This document shows positions 24,662 to 33,872 of a stretch of DNA of 35,516 nt, piece after piece. A program made the translations under genes and the position numbers. The notes under the pieces are model-generated. The model had not been told where the DNA came from. It saw only the letters and a list, made by a program, of their open reading frames with translations, and made no database searches. Where the stretch lies: assembly GCA_001689405.1 (NCBI GenBank), contig LUJO01000041.1, positions 1-35,516 of the forward strand, written 5' to 3'. Every line of letters starts with the position of its first letter. The stretch's first letter is position 1. This DNA is from Candidatus Homeothermus arabinoxylanisolvens. Its GTDB lineage: Bacteria; Bacteroidota; Bacteroidia; Bacteroidales; Muribaculaceae.

Positions 24662-25708
24662 ATGAAATACATTAAAACCTGCGTGATTACCGGACTGGGT
24701 GCCCTTCTCGCCATAGGAGCCTCTTCCTGTAAGAACGAAGACAAAGACTGGCCTGACTTTGAAGGAGGCGTGACCGCTTATTTTGCCAATCAATATCCCG
24801 CGAAATGCATCACTATCGGCGAGGACCCGCAGCAAGACAACTCGCTCGACAACGAGCACAAGTGCATGATTTTTGCAACTCATGCCGGTGCCTACAAGTC
24901 GCGCGACCTCAGGATTGAGGTTGTTGTCGACCCTACTTTGGCCGACAATCTCACCTTCCCCGACGGCTCGCCCGTTAAAGTCATGCCCACAAGCTACTAC
25001 TCGCTGGAGTCTGATATACTCACCAAGCGTAAGGACTACCTGTTTGGCACCACTGTGTCGCTGACCGACGCATTCTTTGCCGACCCCGACGCTATCAAGA
25101 ACACCTATGTGATACCCTTGCGTATGGTCAATGCCATCGGCGCCGACCACATCCTCTCGGGTACTCCGATCGAGGGTGTCGAGAATCCCGCCCGCTGCGA
25201 CGCTTCGGCATGGAGCGTGCAGCCTAAGGACTACATCCTTTATTGCGTGAAATATATCAACAAGTGGCATGCAAGCTATGCCCGCCGCGGTATCGACAAG
25301 ATTACCGAAAACGGCACCACCACCACCAATGTGCGCCACAAACAATATGTGGAGTATGACGAAGTGGTCTTCCTGACTACCAAGTCGCTCAACGAGGCTG
25401 TGTTCAAGGTGTCGACTGTTGTGCCCGACGGCGAGTCGCTCAAGACTTTGACCTGCGACATGGTGCTTAGCTTCAACGGCGACGAGTGTACTATATCTTC
25501 AGCCACTCCCGGCATCACCGCTTCCGGAACCGGAAAGTATGTCAAGGATGGTGAGAAGAAAAGCTTGAACAACCAAGACTGCGACGGACTCTATCTTGAT
25601 TACAACATCAACTTCGGTGTACGTCAGTTTGCTACCGCCGATACTCTCGTATTGCGCGCTCGCGATGTCAAGGCCGAGCTTAACTATAATCCCACTTATA
25701 ACAAATAA
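24662..25708 (+). CDS. DUF1735-type surface glycan-binding lipoprotein (XusE-type)
   Basis: A 348-residue predicted lipoprotein. I choose the ATG at 24662, the third possible start, because it gives a clean lipoprotein signal (MKYIKT to GASSC) with Cys23; the frame opens at 24626, overlapping the previous stop, but that adds an atypical lead. The N-terminal part (GGVTAYFANQYP, then LRIEVVVDPTLADNLTFPDG and MPTSYYSLES) is a DUF1735-like domain, and the C-terminal part resembles the DUF5627-type beta-sandwich seen with it. Such proteins sit between susD and the GH10 gene in xylan loci and bind xylan at the cell surface. No catalytic motif is seen. Confidence 0.82.
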   Translation: MKYIKTCVITGLGALLAIGASSCKNEDKDWPDFEGGVTAYFANQYPAKCITIGEDPQQDNSLDNEHKCMIFATHAGAYKSRDLRIEVVVDPTLADNLTFPDGSPVKVMPTSYYSLESDILTKRKDYLFGTTVSLTDAFFADPDAIKNTYVIPLRMVNAIGADHILSGTPIEGVENPARCDASAWSVQPKDYILYCVKYINKWHASYARRGIDKITENGTTTTNVRHKQYVEYDEVVFLTTKSLNEAVFKVSTVVPDGESLKTLTCDMVLSFNGDECTISSATPGITASGTGKYVKDGEKKSLNNQDCDGLYLDYNINFGVRQFATADTLVLRARDVKAELNYNPTYNK

Positions 25709-25716
25709 AAAGTGAT

Positions 25717-27873
25717 ATGAAAGATTATAAGAAACTGATATGGGCGTTGCCGGTCGTTACAGCGATGACGGGGTGTACCGATTTTATCGATAACACCGAC
25801 TACACCGTCGACAAGCCCGAAAATATAGCCCAATACGAATATCTTAATTCCTACGGCACACTTAAGTCTTACATAGATCGCGGAGCTCATTCCGGTTTCC
25901 TTCTGGGAACCGGCGTGAGTGCCGACGATTACCTCAAGAGAACGGGTGTGTTCCTGCTCACCAACTCCAACTTCGACCAAGTTACTACGGGCAATGCCAT
26001 GAAGTATGCCTCGATAGTAAATGACAAGGGCGAGATGGACTTCGGCAAAGTGCGCGATTTCGTATCGGCGGCTACCGAAGCCGGTCTTGAAGTCTATGGT
26101 CACACTCTCTGCTGGCATGAACAGCAGACCGTGAAGTGGCTCAACTCTCTGATTAAGGATAAGGAGCTTGAGATTGATCCTAACGAGAAGGTGGAAAAAG
26201 AGGATTATGTCATGGATTATTCTACTGCTTCATCTTACAATTTCTGGGCTCCAGATGACGTTAAGCCAAACATTACGATAAATAAAGCAGAGGGTTGTTT
26301 TGAACTTGTAAACGAATCTGCTATTGACAATTGGAAGGTCCAATATCATGTAGCCGACGGACTTCCGATTGAAAAAGGAAAATCGTACAGGCTTAAAGTG
26401 ATGGCCCGTGGTACCGGTGAAGGTACGATGGAAGGTAAAGTCGGTGATTGGGGAGGCGGATCAAATGTCCGTGTTTCATTCGGTACTGAATGGGAAGAAC
26501 AAGTAATCGACTTTACATCGGCTACCGACGGTGGCTTTGTATTATTGCAGTCCGGACAATTTGTAGGTACTATTCAAATCAAGTATGTGAAAATCACACA
26601 TCTTGAGACTCCTGCAATAGCGATTCCCGTGCCTGTATGGGAGCCTGATTTCGCTACTGTAGAGAATAAAGATGACGCTATCATGGGATGGGGTAACAAC
26701 TCTACCCGTAAAGTAGTCAACAATATTCTTGAAATGACCAATCCATCGGCGGTGAATTCGTGGGAAGCACAGGCCGGAAAGGACTTTGACAAGCCTTTTG
26801 AAGTCGGTACCAAATATTTCCTGAAGCTCAGGATAAAAGGTACTAAGGCCGGTAGCATTTCAGCCGGTTTCCAGAATCCTGATGGTTATAAGGGCTGTGG
26901 CGATTTCAATAGCATATCTATTACTACCGACTGGGAAGATGTACTTGTGTCGACAACATGTACCGGTGACGGTGCCGTGCGCTTCCTCTTCAGCTATGGA
27001 GCTTATGACGGTACAATATACATAGAGAGTCTAAGCCTGTATTATGAGAAATCGGCAAACGCCATACCTCTTACTACCGAGGAGAAAGCCGAGGTTCTTA
27101 CTAACGAGATGGAACGTTGGGTCAAGGGTATGATGGAGGCTACCGAAGGCAAGGTTAAGGCTTGGGATGTTGTCAACGAGCCCCTTTCGGGCGGCGGTGG
27201 ATGGCCTTATCCGATGCAGTCGGCTTCTACTGCTACCGATGACACTTCAAACCGCTTCTACTGGCAGGATTATCTCGGTGACAACTACGTACGTGTTCCC
27301 ATCAAGTTTGCCCGCAAGTATTTTGCTGAAAACGGAGGAAATCCCGCTGACCTGAAGCTCTTTATCAACGACTATAATCTTGAGTCGGACTGGGATGACA
27401 ACGGTAAGGTCAAGAGCCTCGTTGAGTGGATAACCCGTTGGGAAAGCGACGGCGAGACTGTCATAGACGGTATCGGTACTCAGATGCACGTATCGTACTA
27501 TATGAACCCCGAGACACAGGCAAGCAAGGAGGAGCATATAGTCAAGATGTTTGAGATACTTGCCGCTTCAGGCAAACTGATACGCATTACCGAGCTCGAC
27601 ATGGTTATATGCGATGCCAAAGGCAAGGACATATTGACTAAGGACGTGACTTTCGAGCAGCATCAGGCTATGGCCGAGTTCTATAAGTTCATTGTAGAGA
27701 AGTATTTCGAAATCATTCCTGCCGCTCAGCAGTACGGCATCTGCGCTTGGGCGCAGACCGACAGCCCCGAGGGTAGCGGATGGCGTCCCGGACAGCCTAT
27801 CGGACTCTGGAACAGCAATCTCGAACGTAAGCCCGCCTACGGTGGCTTCTGCGACGGACTTGCAGGTAAATAA
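25717..27873 (+). CDS. GH10 endo-1,4-beta-xylanase with two inserted CBMs, lipoprotein
   Basis: A 718-residue surface xylanase with lipobox Cys20 (VTAMTGC-TDFID). The GH10 barrel is split: residues about 50-150 carry the first strands (GVFLLTNSNFDQVT, YGHTLCWHEQQ) and about 460-715 the rest. Acid/base Glu488 lies in WDVVNEPL and nucleophile Glu626 in RITELDM. The insert (about 160-455) is two tandem CBM4/22-like beta-sandwiches, each with an N-terminal FELVN- or LEMTN-type strand and a KGKSYRLKV- or GTKYFLKLRIK-type strand. This is the known architecture of xus-linked GH10 enzymes. The insert region is visibly AT-richer than the catalytic parts. It is the last gene of the core operon. Confidence 0.95.
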   Translation: MKDYKKLIWALPVVTAMTGCTDFIDNTDYTVDKPENIAQYEYLNSYGTLKSYIDRGAHSGFLLGTGVSADDYLKRTGVFLLTNSNFDQVTTGNAMKYASIVNDKGEMDFGKVRDFVSAATEAGLEVYGHTLCWHEQQTVKWLNSLIKDKELEIDPNEKVEKEDYVMDYSTASSYNFWAPDDVKPNITINKAEGCFELVNESAIDNWKVQYHVADGLPIEKGKSYRLKVMARGTGEGTMEGKVGDWGGGSNVRVSFGTEWEEQVIDFTSATDGGFVLLQSGQFVGTIQIKYVKITHLETPAIAIPVPVWEPDFATVENKDDAIMGWGNNSTRKVVNNILEMTNPSAVNSWEAQAGKDFDKPFEVGTKYFLKLRIKGTKAGSISAGFQNPDGYKGCGDFNSISITTDWEDVLVSTTCTGDGAVRFLFSYGAYDGTIYIESLSLYYEKSANAIPLTTEEKAEVLTNEMERWVKGMMEATEGKVKAWDVVNEPLSGGGGWPYPMQSASTATDDTSNRFYWQDYLGDNYVRVPIKFARKYFAENGGNPADLKLFINDYNLESDWDDNGKVKSLVEWITRWESDGETVIDGIGTQMHVSYYMNPETQASKEEHIVKMFEILAASGKLIRITELDMVICDAKGKDILTKDVTFEQHQAMAEFYKFIVEKYFEIIPAAQQYGICAWAQTDSPEGSGWRPGQPIGLWNSNLERKPAYGGFCDGLAGK

Positions 27874-27948
27874 AGGAAATATATAATTTTTGATTAAAAA
27901 GAAAAAAGTATCATCTTAACGATTGATATTAATTTGTGTATTTCATGA

Positions 27949-27979
27949 GAATATGGACGCCGGGAGGCGTCCATATTTG
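27949..27979 (+). terminator. Strong terminator after the GH10 gene
   Basis: ATATGGACGCC (27951-27961) and GGCGTCCATAT (27966-27976) form a perfect 11-bp stem with a GGGA loop. An A-T and a G-U pair extend it, and TTGTTT follows. It lies between the xylanase stop and the esterase start and marks the end of the xus core transcript, or a point of partial read-through. Confidence 0.88.
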
Positions 27980-28006
27980 TTTAAAAACAGAAAAATAAGA
28001 ATAATT

Positions 28007-28831
28007 ATGCGATTATTTAAAGTCTTGATATTGCTGTTGGCGGCTGTCGTGCCTGCCACGGCGCAAAATCCTGATTTTCACATTTATCTGTGTCTCGGGC
28101 AGTCCAACATGGAGGGTAACGCTGCTGTGGAGCCTGTGGATACGGTCGATGTGCCCGGACGGTTTAAAATGATGGCCGCGGTTGACTTCCCCGACAAGGG
28201 CCGCAAGAAAGGCATGTGGTACACGGCCGTGCCGCCGCTCGTAAGGCACTACACCGGTCTGACCCCGATGGACTACTTCGGGCGTACTATGGTCGACAGT
28301 CTGCCCGACAACGTCACTGTGGGCGTGGTGGCCGTGGCCATAGGCGGATGCCGCATAGAGCACCTGTCAAAGGATTTCGACCCCGCTTCGCTGAAAGATG
28401 AGCCGGAGTGGCTTCGCAATTTCATGAAAGAGTATGACAATCACCCTTATACGCGGCTTGTAGAGTGTGCCAAGGCCGCTTGCCGCGACGGTGTCATAAA
28501 GGGTATACTTCTGCATCAGGGCGAGTCAAACAGCGGCGACCCTTCGTGGCCGTCGAAGGTGAGGAAGCTGTATGACGACCTTATCGGTGATCTCGGGCTC
28601 GACCCGGCGCAGGTGCCGTTGCTTGCCGGTGAACTGGTGGCCACGGAGCAGGGTGGAAAGTGCGGCGGCATGAACGCCATAATAGCCACACTTCCCGATG
28701 TCATACCGGGTGCCAAGGTCGTATCCTCCGAAGGTCTCGGCCAGCGTGGCGACGGGCTGCACTTCACGGCGGAGTCGTATCGCGAGCTCGGACGCCGCTA
28801 TGCCCGCGAGGCTCTTGCTCCGCGCCGATAG
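28007..28831 (+). CDS. CE6-type acetylxylan esterase (SASA/SGNH family)
   Basis: A 274-residue exported esterase of the sialate O-acetylesterase/CE6 type, which removes acetyl groups from xylan or its oligosaccharides. The signal peptide is about residues 1-19 (VPATA-Q). Ser33 in GQSNMEG is the nucleophile, HQGESN forms the oxyanion part, and Asp249/His252 in DGLHFT complete the triad. I place the start at 28007; the open frame begins at 27923, but its extra 28 codons run through the terminator hairpin and precede a complete signal peptide. No clear promoter lies in the 28 bp after the hairpin, so expression may depend on read-through from the xylanase operon. Confidence 0.85.
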   Translation: MRLFKVLILLLAAVVPATAQNPDFHIYLCLGQSNMEGNAAVEPVDTVDVPGRFKMMAAVDFPDKGRKKGMWYTAVPPLVRHYTGLTPMDYFGRTMVDSLPDNVTVGVVAVAIGGCRIEHLSKDFDPASLKDEPEWLRNFMKEYDNHPYTRLVECAKAACRDGVIKGILLHQGESNSGDPSWPSKVRKLYDDLIGDLGLDPAQVPLLAGELVATEQGGKCGGMNAIIATLPDVIPGAKVVSSEGLGQRGDGLHFTAESYRELGRRYAREALAPRR

Positions 28832-28884
28832 CGGACCGATGCTGAACCACGGCCAATGTAAAAACACAGTCGTGATTTAAGCGG

Positions 28885-28951
28885 GGGTTACATGTCAAGA
28901 CCCATATGTTACATAACATATTTATGGTGCGTGTGTTTTTGGCTATCTTTG
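28885..28951 (+). promoter_or_regulatory. GH127/146 operon promoter with two GTTAC half-sites
   Basis: GTTAC at 28887 and 28908 are 21 bp apart, and the -7 box TATCTTTG is at 28944-28951, 36 bp after the second, the same spacing and same -7 sequence as at susC. A TTTA at 28921-28924, 19 bp before the -7 box, may serve as -33. The second GTTAC also lies inside an inverted repeat, ATATGTTA-CA-TAACATAT (28904-28921), that touches the -33 position. It drives the four-gene unit up to 35240. Confidence 0.7.
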
Positions 28952-28992
28952 TTTGACCTTAACTTGAATAACCAAAATAAATTATAGTAATT

Positions 28993-31371
28993 ATGAAACT
29001 AAGACTTATCTCATCCGCACTGACGGCGATAGCGTTGGCCTCATCGGCCGGAATGGCTGCGCAGGACAGGTTGTATGACAACAGCTTCCCGCTTTCCGAC
29101 GTCACATTGCTTGATAGTCCGTTCCGTCATGCCATGGATCTTAATGTCGATGTGCTGCTTAAGTACGATACCGACCGGTTGCTCGCTCCCTATCTGAAAG
29201 CGGCGGGGCTGGCTCCGAAAGGGGAGAGCTTCAGCTGCTGGGACGGACTTGACGGGCATATAGGCGGACACTATCTGTCGGCTCTCGCCATCCACTACGC
29301 CGCTACCGGCAACGAAGCCCTGAAGGAGCGCATGGACTACATGCTCGGTCAGCTTGCCATGTGTGCCGTGGCCCGGGGCGACGGATATGTGGGCGGTGTA
29401 CCCGGCGGCGATGACCTCTGGACCGCACTCCGCAGCGGCGACGAGAGCAAGATATGGAACTATTGGGTACCGTGGTATAACGTGCACAAGATGTATGCCG
29501 GACTGCGCGACAGTTGGGTCTACGCCGGCTCAAAGGTAGGACGCAACCTGTTTCTCGGCATGTGTGACTGGGGTATTGATGTCATAGCAAACCTGTCTGA
29601 CGAGCGCATGGAGGCTATGCTCGGCAACGAGTTCGGCGGCATGAACGAAGTGTATGCCGACGCTTATGCCATGACCGGCGACAAAAAGTATCTTGACGCC
29701 GCGCGCCGCTTTACCCATCACTGGCTCTTTGACAGTATGCTTGCCGGGGTTGACAATCTCGACAACAGACATGCCAATACGCAGGTGCCGAAAGTGGTCG
29801 GTTTCCAGCGTGTGGCCGAGCTTGCCGATGACGCCGATTATGCCAAGGCTTCCGAGTTTTTCTGGAGTACTGTGGTTAACAACCGTTCGCTGTCGATAGG
29901 CGGCAACAGCCGTCGCGAGCACTTTGCCGCGGCAAGCGATGCCAAGAGCTATGTCGATGACCGAGAGGGTCCGGAGTCGTGCAACACCAACAATATGCTC
30001 AAACTTACCGAGGGACTGTTCCGCATGTCGCCCGAAGCCCGCTATGCCGACTTCTATGAGCGTGCTTTGTACAATCACATACTGTCGACCCAGCATCCCC
30101 GCCACGGCGGCTATGTATACTTTACTTCGGCCCGTCCCGGGCATTACCGCGTGTATTCACAGCCCAACAGCGCCATGTGGTGCTGCGTGGGCACCGGTAT
30201 GGAGAACCACGGAAAATACGGACAGTTCATCTACACCCATACGGGCGATTCTCTGTGGGTAAACCTTTTCATACCTTCGGTCCTTGACTGGAAAGAAAAG
30301 GGGGTCAAGCTGACTCAGCGCAACGACTATCCGGTCAACGGAGCGACAGAGTTTACGGTCAATACTCCGGAGCCGCGTAATTTCAGTCTTATGCTGCGTC
30401 ATCCCGGATGGTGCGACGCCGTGACTGTCAAAGTCAACGGCAAGCCGGTAAAGACACTTTCCAAGCCGTCATCTTACATAGCTCTCAACCGAGAGTGGAA
30501 TGACGGCGACGTCGTTACTCTCGATATGCCCATGAAAGTCACTGTCGAAGAACTTCCCAATCTGCCGAGCTATGTATCGATACTCCGCGGCCCCGTGGTG
30601 CTTGGAGCACGTCTCGAAGGCTTGGCGCCGACACCCCGTCTTGTGGCCGATGACAGCCGCTGGGCCCACATTGCGGGCGGCGAGCTTGTATCGGTTTTCG
30701 ATACTCCGCTGCTCATAGGCGACCGTGGCCGGTTGCTCAAGAAGTTGCGTGCCATGCAGCCCGTCGGCGACGGTAAGTTTGCCTTCAAGGTACCGGGACT
30801 CTTTTCGGGCAAGTGGGCCGACATTGTGCTTGAACCGTTCTACAACATCCATGACTCGCGTTACATGCTCTACTGGCTGTCCATGACTCCGGCCAAATAC
30901 AGGAATTATCTCGACAAGGCCCGGAAGGATGAGGAGATGCGTCTTGCTCTCGACCGCCGTACGGTCGATGCCGTAAACACCGGCGAGCAGCAGCCCGAGG
31001 CCGACCACTTCATGGAGAACAGGTCGTCATCGTCAGGCAACTACAACGGCGAGCCGTGGCGCGATGCCTCAAACGGCGGGTACTTCTCCTACAAAATGAA
31101 AACTTCAGGAGCCGACAATCTGCTGCTGCGTGTACGCTATTGGGGCAACGAGACCGGCAACCGCGACTTTGATATCTGCATCGATGACAAAGTGCTTGCT
31201 TCCGAGAATACCTCGGGCAAGTGGAAAAAAGATGAATTTGTCGATCAGGAGTATGCCATACCTTCCGAACTGACTGCGGGCAAGGAGTTTGTGACCGTAA
31301 AATTTCAAAGTAAGAAAAATAATGTGGCGGGAGGCATATTCCATGTGCGTCTTATCCGCCCTGAAAAATAA
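28993..31371 (+). CDS. GH127/GH146 beta-L-arabinofuranosidase
   Basis: A 792-residue exported enzyme of the DUF1680 (GH127/GH146) group, which releases beta-L-arabinofuranose with a zinc-bound cysteine nucleophile. The signal peptide is about residues 1-22 (GMAA-QD). The (alpha/alpha)6 barrel starts VTLLDSPFRHAMDLN and includes LDGHIGGHYLSALA and VPWYNVHKMYAGL. The metal/nucleophile set is visible as Glu328 and Cys330 (GPESCNTNN) and Cys397-Cys398 (MWCCVGTGMENHGKYGQF). The C-terminal beta-sandwiches (DUF4986-like and a last module about 670-790) make it more like GH146 than bifidobacterial GH127; the exact family is uncertain. It is first in the unit with GH43, CE1 and GH43, consistent with trimming arabinose-rich xylan side chains. 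Confidence 0.88.
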   Translation: MKLRLISSALTAIALASSAGMAAQDRLYDNSFPLSDVTLLDSPFRHAMDLNVDVLLKYDTDRLLAPYLKAAGLAPKGESFSCWDGLDGHIGGHYLSALAIHYAATGNEALKERMDYMLGQLAMCAVARGDGYVGGVPGGDDLWTALRSGDESKIWNYWVPWYNVHKMYAGLRDSWVYAGSKVGRNLFLGMCDWGIDVIANLSDERMEAMLGNEFGGMNEVYADAYAMTGDKKYLDAARRFTHHWLFDSMLAGVDNLDNRHANTQVPKVVGFQRVAELADDADYAKASEFFWSTVVNNRSLSIGGNSRREHFAAASDAKSYVDDREGPESCNTNNMLKLTEGLFRMSPEARYADFYERALYNHILSTQHPRHGGYVYFTSARPGHYRVYSQPNSAMWCCVGTGMENHGKYGQFIYTHTGDSLWVNLFIPSVLDWKEKGVKLTQRNDYPVNGATEFTVNTPEPRNFSLMLRHPGWCDAVTVKVNGKPVKTLSKPSSYIALNREWNDGDVVTLDMPMKVTVEELPNLPSYVSILRGPVVLGARLEGLAPTPRLVADDSRWAHIAGGELVSVFDTPLLIGDRGRLLKKLRAMQPVGDGKFAFKVPGLFSGKWADIVLEPFYNIHDSRYMLYWLSMTPAKYRNYLDKARKDEEMRLALDRRTVDAVNTGEQQPEADHFMENRSSSSGNYNGEPWRDASNGGYFSYKMKTSGADNLLLRVRYWGNETGNRDFDICIDDKVLASENTSGKWKKDEFVDQEYAIPSELTAGKEFVTVKFQSKKNNVAGGIFHVRLIRPEK

Positions 31372-31390
31372 TAAGTAATATAAGATAATC

Positions 31391-32713
31391 ATGAACCTGA
31401 AAAAAATTGCCGCTGTGGCGGCCGTGTTCGGTGCTGTTTTTTCGGCCGGAGCACAAGACCCTATCATTCAGACCCGTTATACGGCTGATCCGGCACCGAT
31501 GGTATATAATGACACTATTTTCCTTTATACCACTCATGACGAAGATGACGCCGACGGCTTCAAAATGCTTGACTGGCTGTTGTATACATCTACCGACATG
31601 GTCAACTGGACCGACCATGGCCCCGTAGCCTCGCTTCAGGACTTTTCGTGGCGCAGCCGCGACAACGGAGCATGGGCCGAGCAAGTTGTGGAGCGCAACG
31701 GTAAGTTCTACATGTATTGTCCGCTTCACGGCCACGGCATAGGTGTGCTTGTGTCTGACACTCCTTACGGACCGTTCAAGGATCCGCTGGGCAAACCGCT
31801 TGTATGGCAGAAAGAACATTGGTATGACATCGATCCGTCAGTGTATATCGATGATGACGGACAAGCCTATATGTATTGGGGCAATCCTATATTATATTAT
31901 GTGAAGCTCAACGAGGACATGATATCCTATTCGGGCGACATAATGCAGCCCGGTACTCCCGACAAGTATCAGGAGGGACCGTGGTTCTACAAACGTGACG
32001 GCCGCTATTATCTGGCTTTCGCTTCGACCTGCTGTCCGGAGGGTATAGGTTACGCCATGAGCGACACTCCTACAGGTCCGTGGACAACTAAAGGCTATAT
32101 AATGCGCCCGACAAAGCGCTCCAACGGCAATCACCCCGGCATAATCGAATATAAAGGCAAGTCATATGTGTTTGGTCTGAACTACGAAATATTGCGTCTG
32201 ACTACCGACAAGCACCATGAGCGCCGTTCTGTAGGTGCTGCCGAGATGAAATATAATCCTGACGGAACTATTGTCGAAGTACCCTACTGGAAAGAAACCG
32301 TGCTTGAGCAGATAGAGCCGTTTAATCCTTATCGTAAGGTGCAGGCTGAGACTATGGCTTGGGGCTACGGACTTAAAACCGACAAGCTCGGTGAGCGCAA
32401 CATGTATGTGCACGATGTGGACAACGGGGAGTACATCATGCTCCGTGGCGTGGACTTCGGCAAGAAAGGCGCAAAGAAGTTCACTGTCGACGCTTCATGC
32501 GTAAAGCCGGGCGGCATGATCGTATTGCGGCTTGATAAGGCCGACGGACCTGTGATAGGACGTGTTATGATCAGTCCTACAGGCTCGCTCGACAATTACA
32601 GTGAGTTTACCTGCAAGGTTAAAGAGGCAAAGGGCGTTCATGACCTTTATCTGTGCTTCTCAGGGAATGGCGATGATTTGTTTAACCTCGACAGCTGGAG
32701 CTTTAAGAAATAA
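31391..32713 (+). CDS. GH43 arabinofuranosidase/xylosidase with CBM6-like domain
   Basis: A 440-residue exported GH43 enzyme with a signal peptide of about 21 residues (SAGA-QD). The propeller (about 25-310) carries base Asp33 in YTADPAPM, Asp148 in YDIDPSVYIDDDG and acid Glu195 in YQEGPWFYKR. Residues about 318-438 form a CBM6-like module (KVQAETMAWGYGLKT, then NGEYIMLRGVDFG). By architecture it is close to GH43_29-type Bacteroidales enzymes acting on arabinoxylan, but the subfamily is a guess. It starts 19 bp after the GH127/146 gene, and CE1 follows after 2 bp. It is a clear paralogue of the gene at 33873. Confidence 0.88.
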   Translation: MNLKKIAAVAAVFGAVFSAGAQDPIIQTRYTADPAPMVYNDTIFLYTTHDEDDADGFKMLDWLLYTSTDMVNWTDHGPVASLQDFSWRSRDNGAWAEQVVERNGKFYMYCPLHGHGIGVLVSDTPYGPFKDPLGKPLVWQKEHWYDIDPSVYIDDDGQAYMYWGNPILYYVKLNEDMISYSGDIMQPGTPDKYQEGPWFYKRDGRYYLAFASTCCPEGIGYAMSDTPTGPWTTKGYIMRPTKRSNGNHPGIIEYKGKSYVFGLNYEILRLTTDKHHERRSVGAAEMKYNPDGTIVEVPYWKETVLEQIEPFNPYRKVQAETMAWGYGLKTDKLGERNMYVHDVDNGEYIMLRGVDFGKKGAKKFTVDASCVKPGGMIVLRLDKADGPVIGRVMISPTGSLDNYSEFTCKVKEAKGVHDLYLCFSGNGDDLFNLDSWSFKK

Positions 32714-32715
32714 TT

Positions 32716-33855
32716 ATGTTGAAAGTATTGATAAATTCCGCAGTATTTTGTTGGATTGCCGTTTCTGCGGCTACTGCGGCGAGGCCGGCCGAGACCAATG
32801 TGCCCGGCAACGAATATCCTATGGTCGATGCGTCAAGCCGTGTGCATTTTCGCATACATGCTCCGGAGAGCAAGTCGCTTGGTGTCGATATATGCGGCAA
32901 GAAGTATGATATGTCCAAGGACGAAGCCGGATTCTGGACTGTTGTCACCGACAGTCTCGCACCGGGCTTCCATTATTACTTCCTCATAGCCGACAACATG
33001 CGCGTCAATGATCCGGCGTCGTATACTTACTTCGGGTGTTGCCGCATGTCGAGCGGAATAGAGGTGCCCGAAGGACCGGAAGGCGATTATTATCGTCCGC
33101 AACAGGTTCCTCACGGACAGGTCCGTTCGTGCACTTACTACTCGGAGTCCACCGGAAAGTATCGTCGTTGCATGGTGTACACTCCCGCCGAATATGAGAC
33201 ATCCGGCGACAAACGCTATCCGGTGCTGTATCTTCAGCACGGCATGGGTGAGGATGAGACCGGCTGGAGCACTCAAGGCCATATGCAACATATCATGGAC
33301 AATCTTATTGCCGATGGTAAGTGTGTGCCTATGCTGGTGGTAATGGACAGCGGCGACGTTCAGGCTCCGTTTATTCCCCGTAAAGGCAAGGATGTCAATG
33401 AAGAGCGTGCATTGTACGGTTCGTCATTCTATGACGTGATAATGAAAGACCTTATACCCATGGTCGACTCGACTTTCAGAACGGTCGATGACCGGCAGTC
33501 GCGTGCTATGGCGGGATTGTCGTGGGGCGGTTTTCAGACATTCAATACCGCGCTTAATAATCTTGACAAATTTTCTTACATAGGCGGCTTCAGCGGCGCC
33601 ATATTCGGCCTTGACGTAAAAACGTGCTACAACGGAGTATTTGCCGATGCCGACAAATTTAACAAGGATGTCAACTATATGTTCTTGGGTTGCGGAACAG
33701 AGGAGAATATGGGCACCGAAGGCTTGGTCAATTCTCTGCGTGGTCTCGGCATAGAGGTGGATTACTATATATCGCAGGGTACAGCCCACGAGTGGCTGAC
33801 TTGGCGTCGTTGTCTGAAGGAGTTTGTGCCGCATCTTTTTAAATCCGATAAATAA
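32716..33855 (+). CDS. CE1-type feruloyl/acetyl-xylan esterase
   Basis: A 379-residue exported alpha/beta-hydrolase esterase of the CE1 (esterase D) type. The signal peptide is about residues 1-21. An N-terminal immunoglobulin-like (E-set, CBM48-like) domain spans about 30-120 (VHFRIHAPESKSLGVDI, WTVVTDSLAPGFHYYFLI). The catalytic domain follows (KRYPVLYLQHGMGEDETGW), with nucleophile Ser269 in AGLSWGGFQT and His358 in QGTAHEWLTW. Such two-domain enzymes remove ferulate or acetate from arabinoxylan side chains; the two activities cannot be told apart here. It sits between the two GH43 paralogues, with 2-bp and 17-bp gaps, so it is in the same operon. Confidence 0.87.
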   Translation: MLKVLINSAVFCWIAVSAATAARPAETNVPGNEYPMVDASSRVHFRIHAPESKSLGVDICGKKYDMSKDEAGFWTVVTDSLAPGFHYYFLIADNMRVNDPASYTYFGCCRMSSGIEVPEGPEGDYYRPQQVPHGQVRSCTYYSESTGKYRRCMVYTPAEYETSGDKRYPVLYLQHGMGEDETGWSTQGHMQHIMDNLIADGKCVPMLVVMDSGDVQAPFIPRKGKDVNEERALYGSSFYDVIMKDLIPMVDSTFRTVDDRQSRAMAGLSWGGFQTFNTALNNLDKFSYIGGFSGAIFGLDVKTCYNGVFADADKFNKDVNYMFLGCGTEENMGTEGLVNSLRGLGIEVDYYISQGTAHEWLTWRRCLKEFVPHLFKSDK

Positions 33856-33872
33856 ATCAACAGATAATAATT

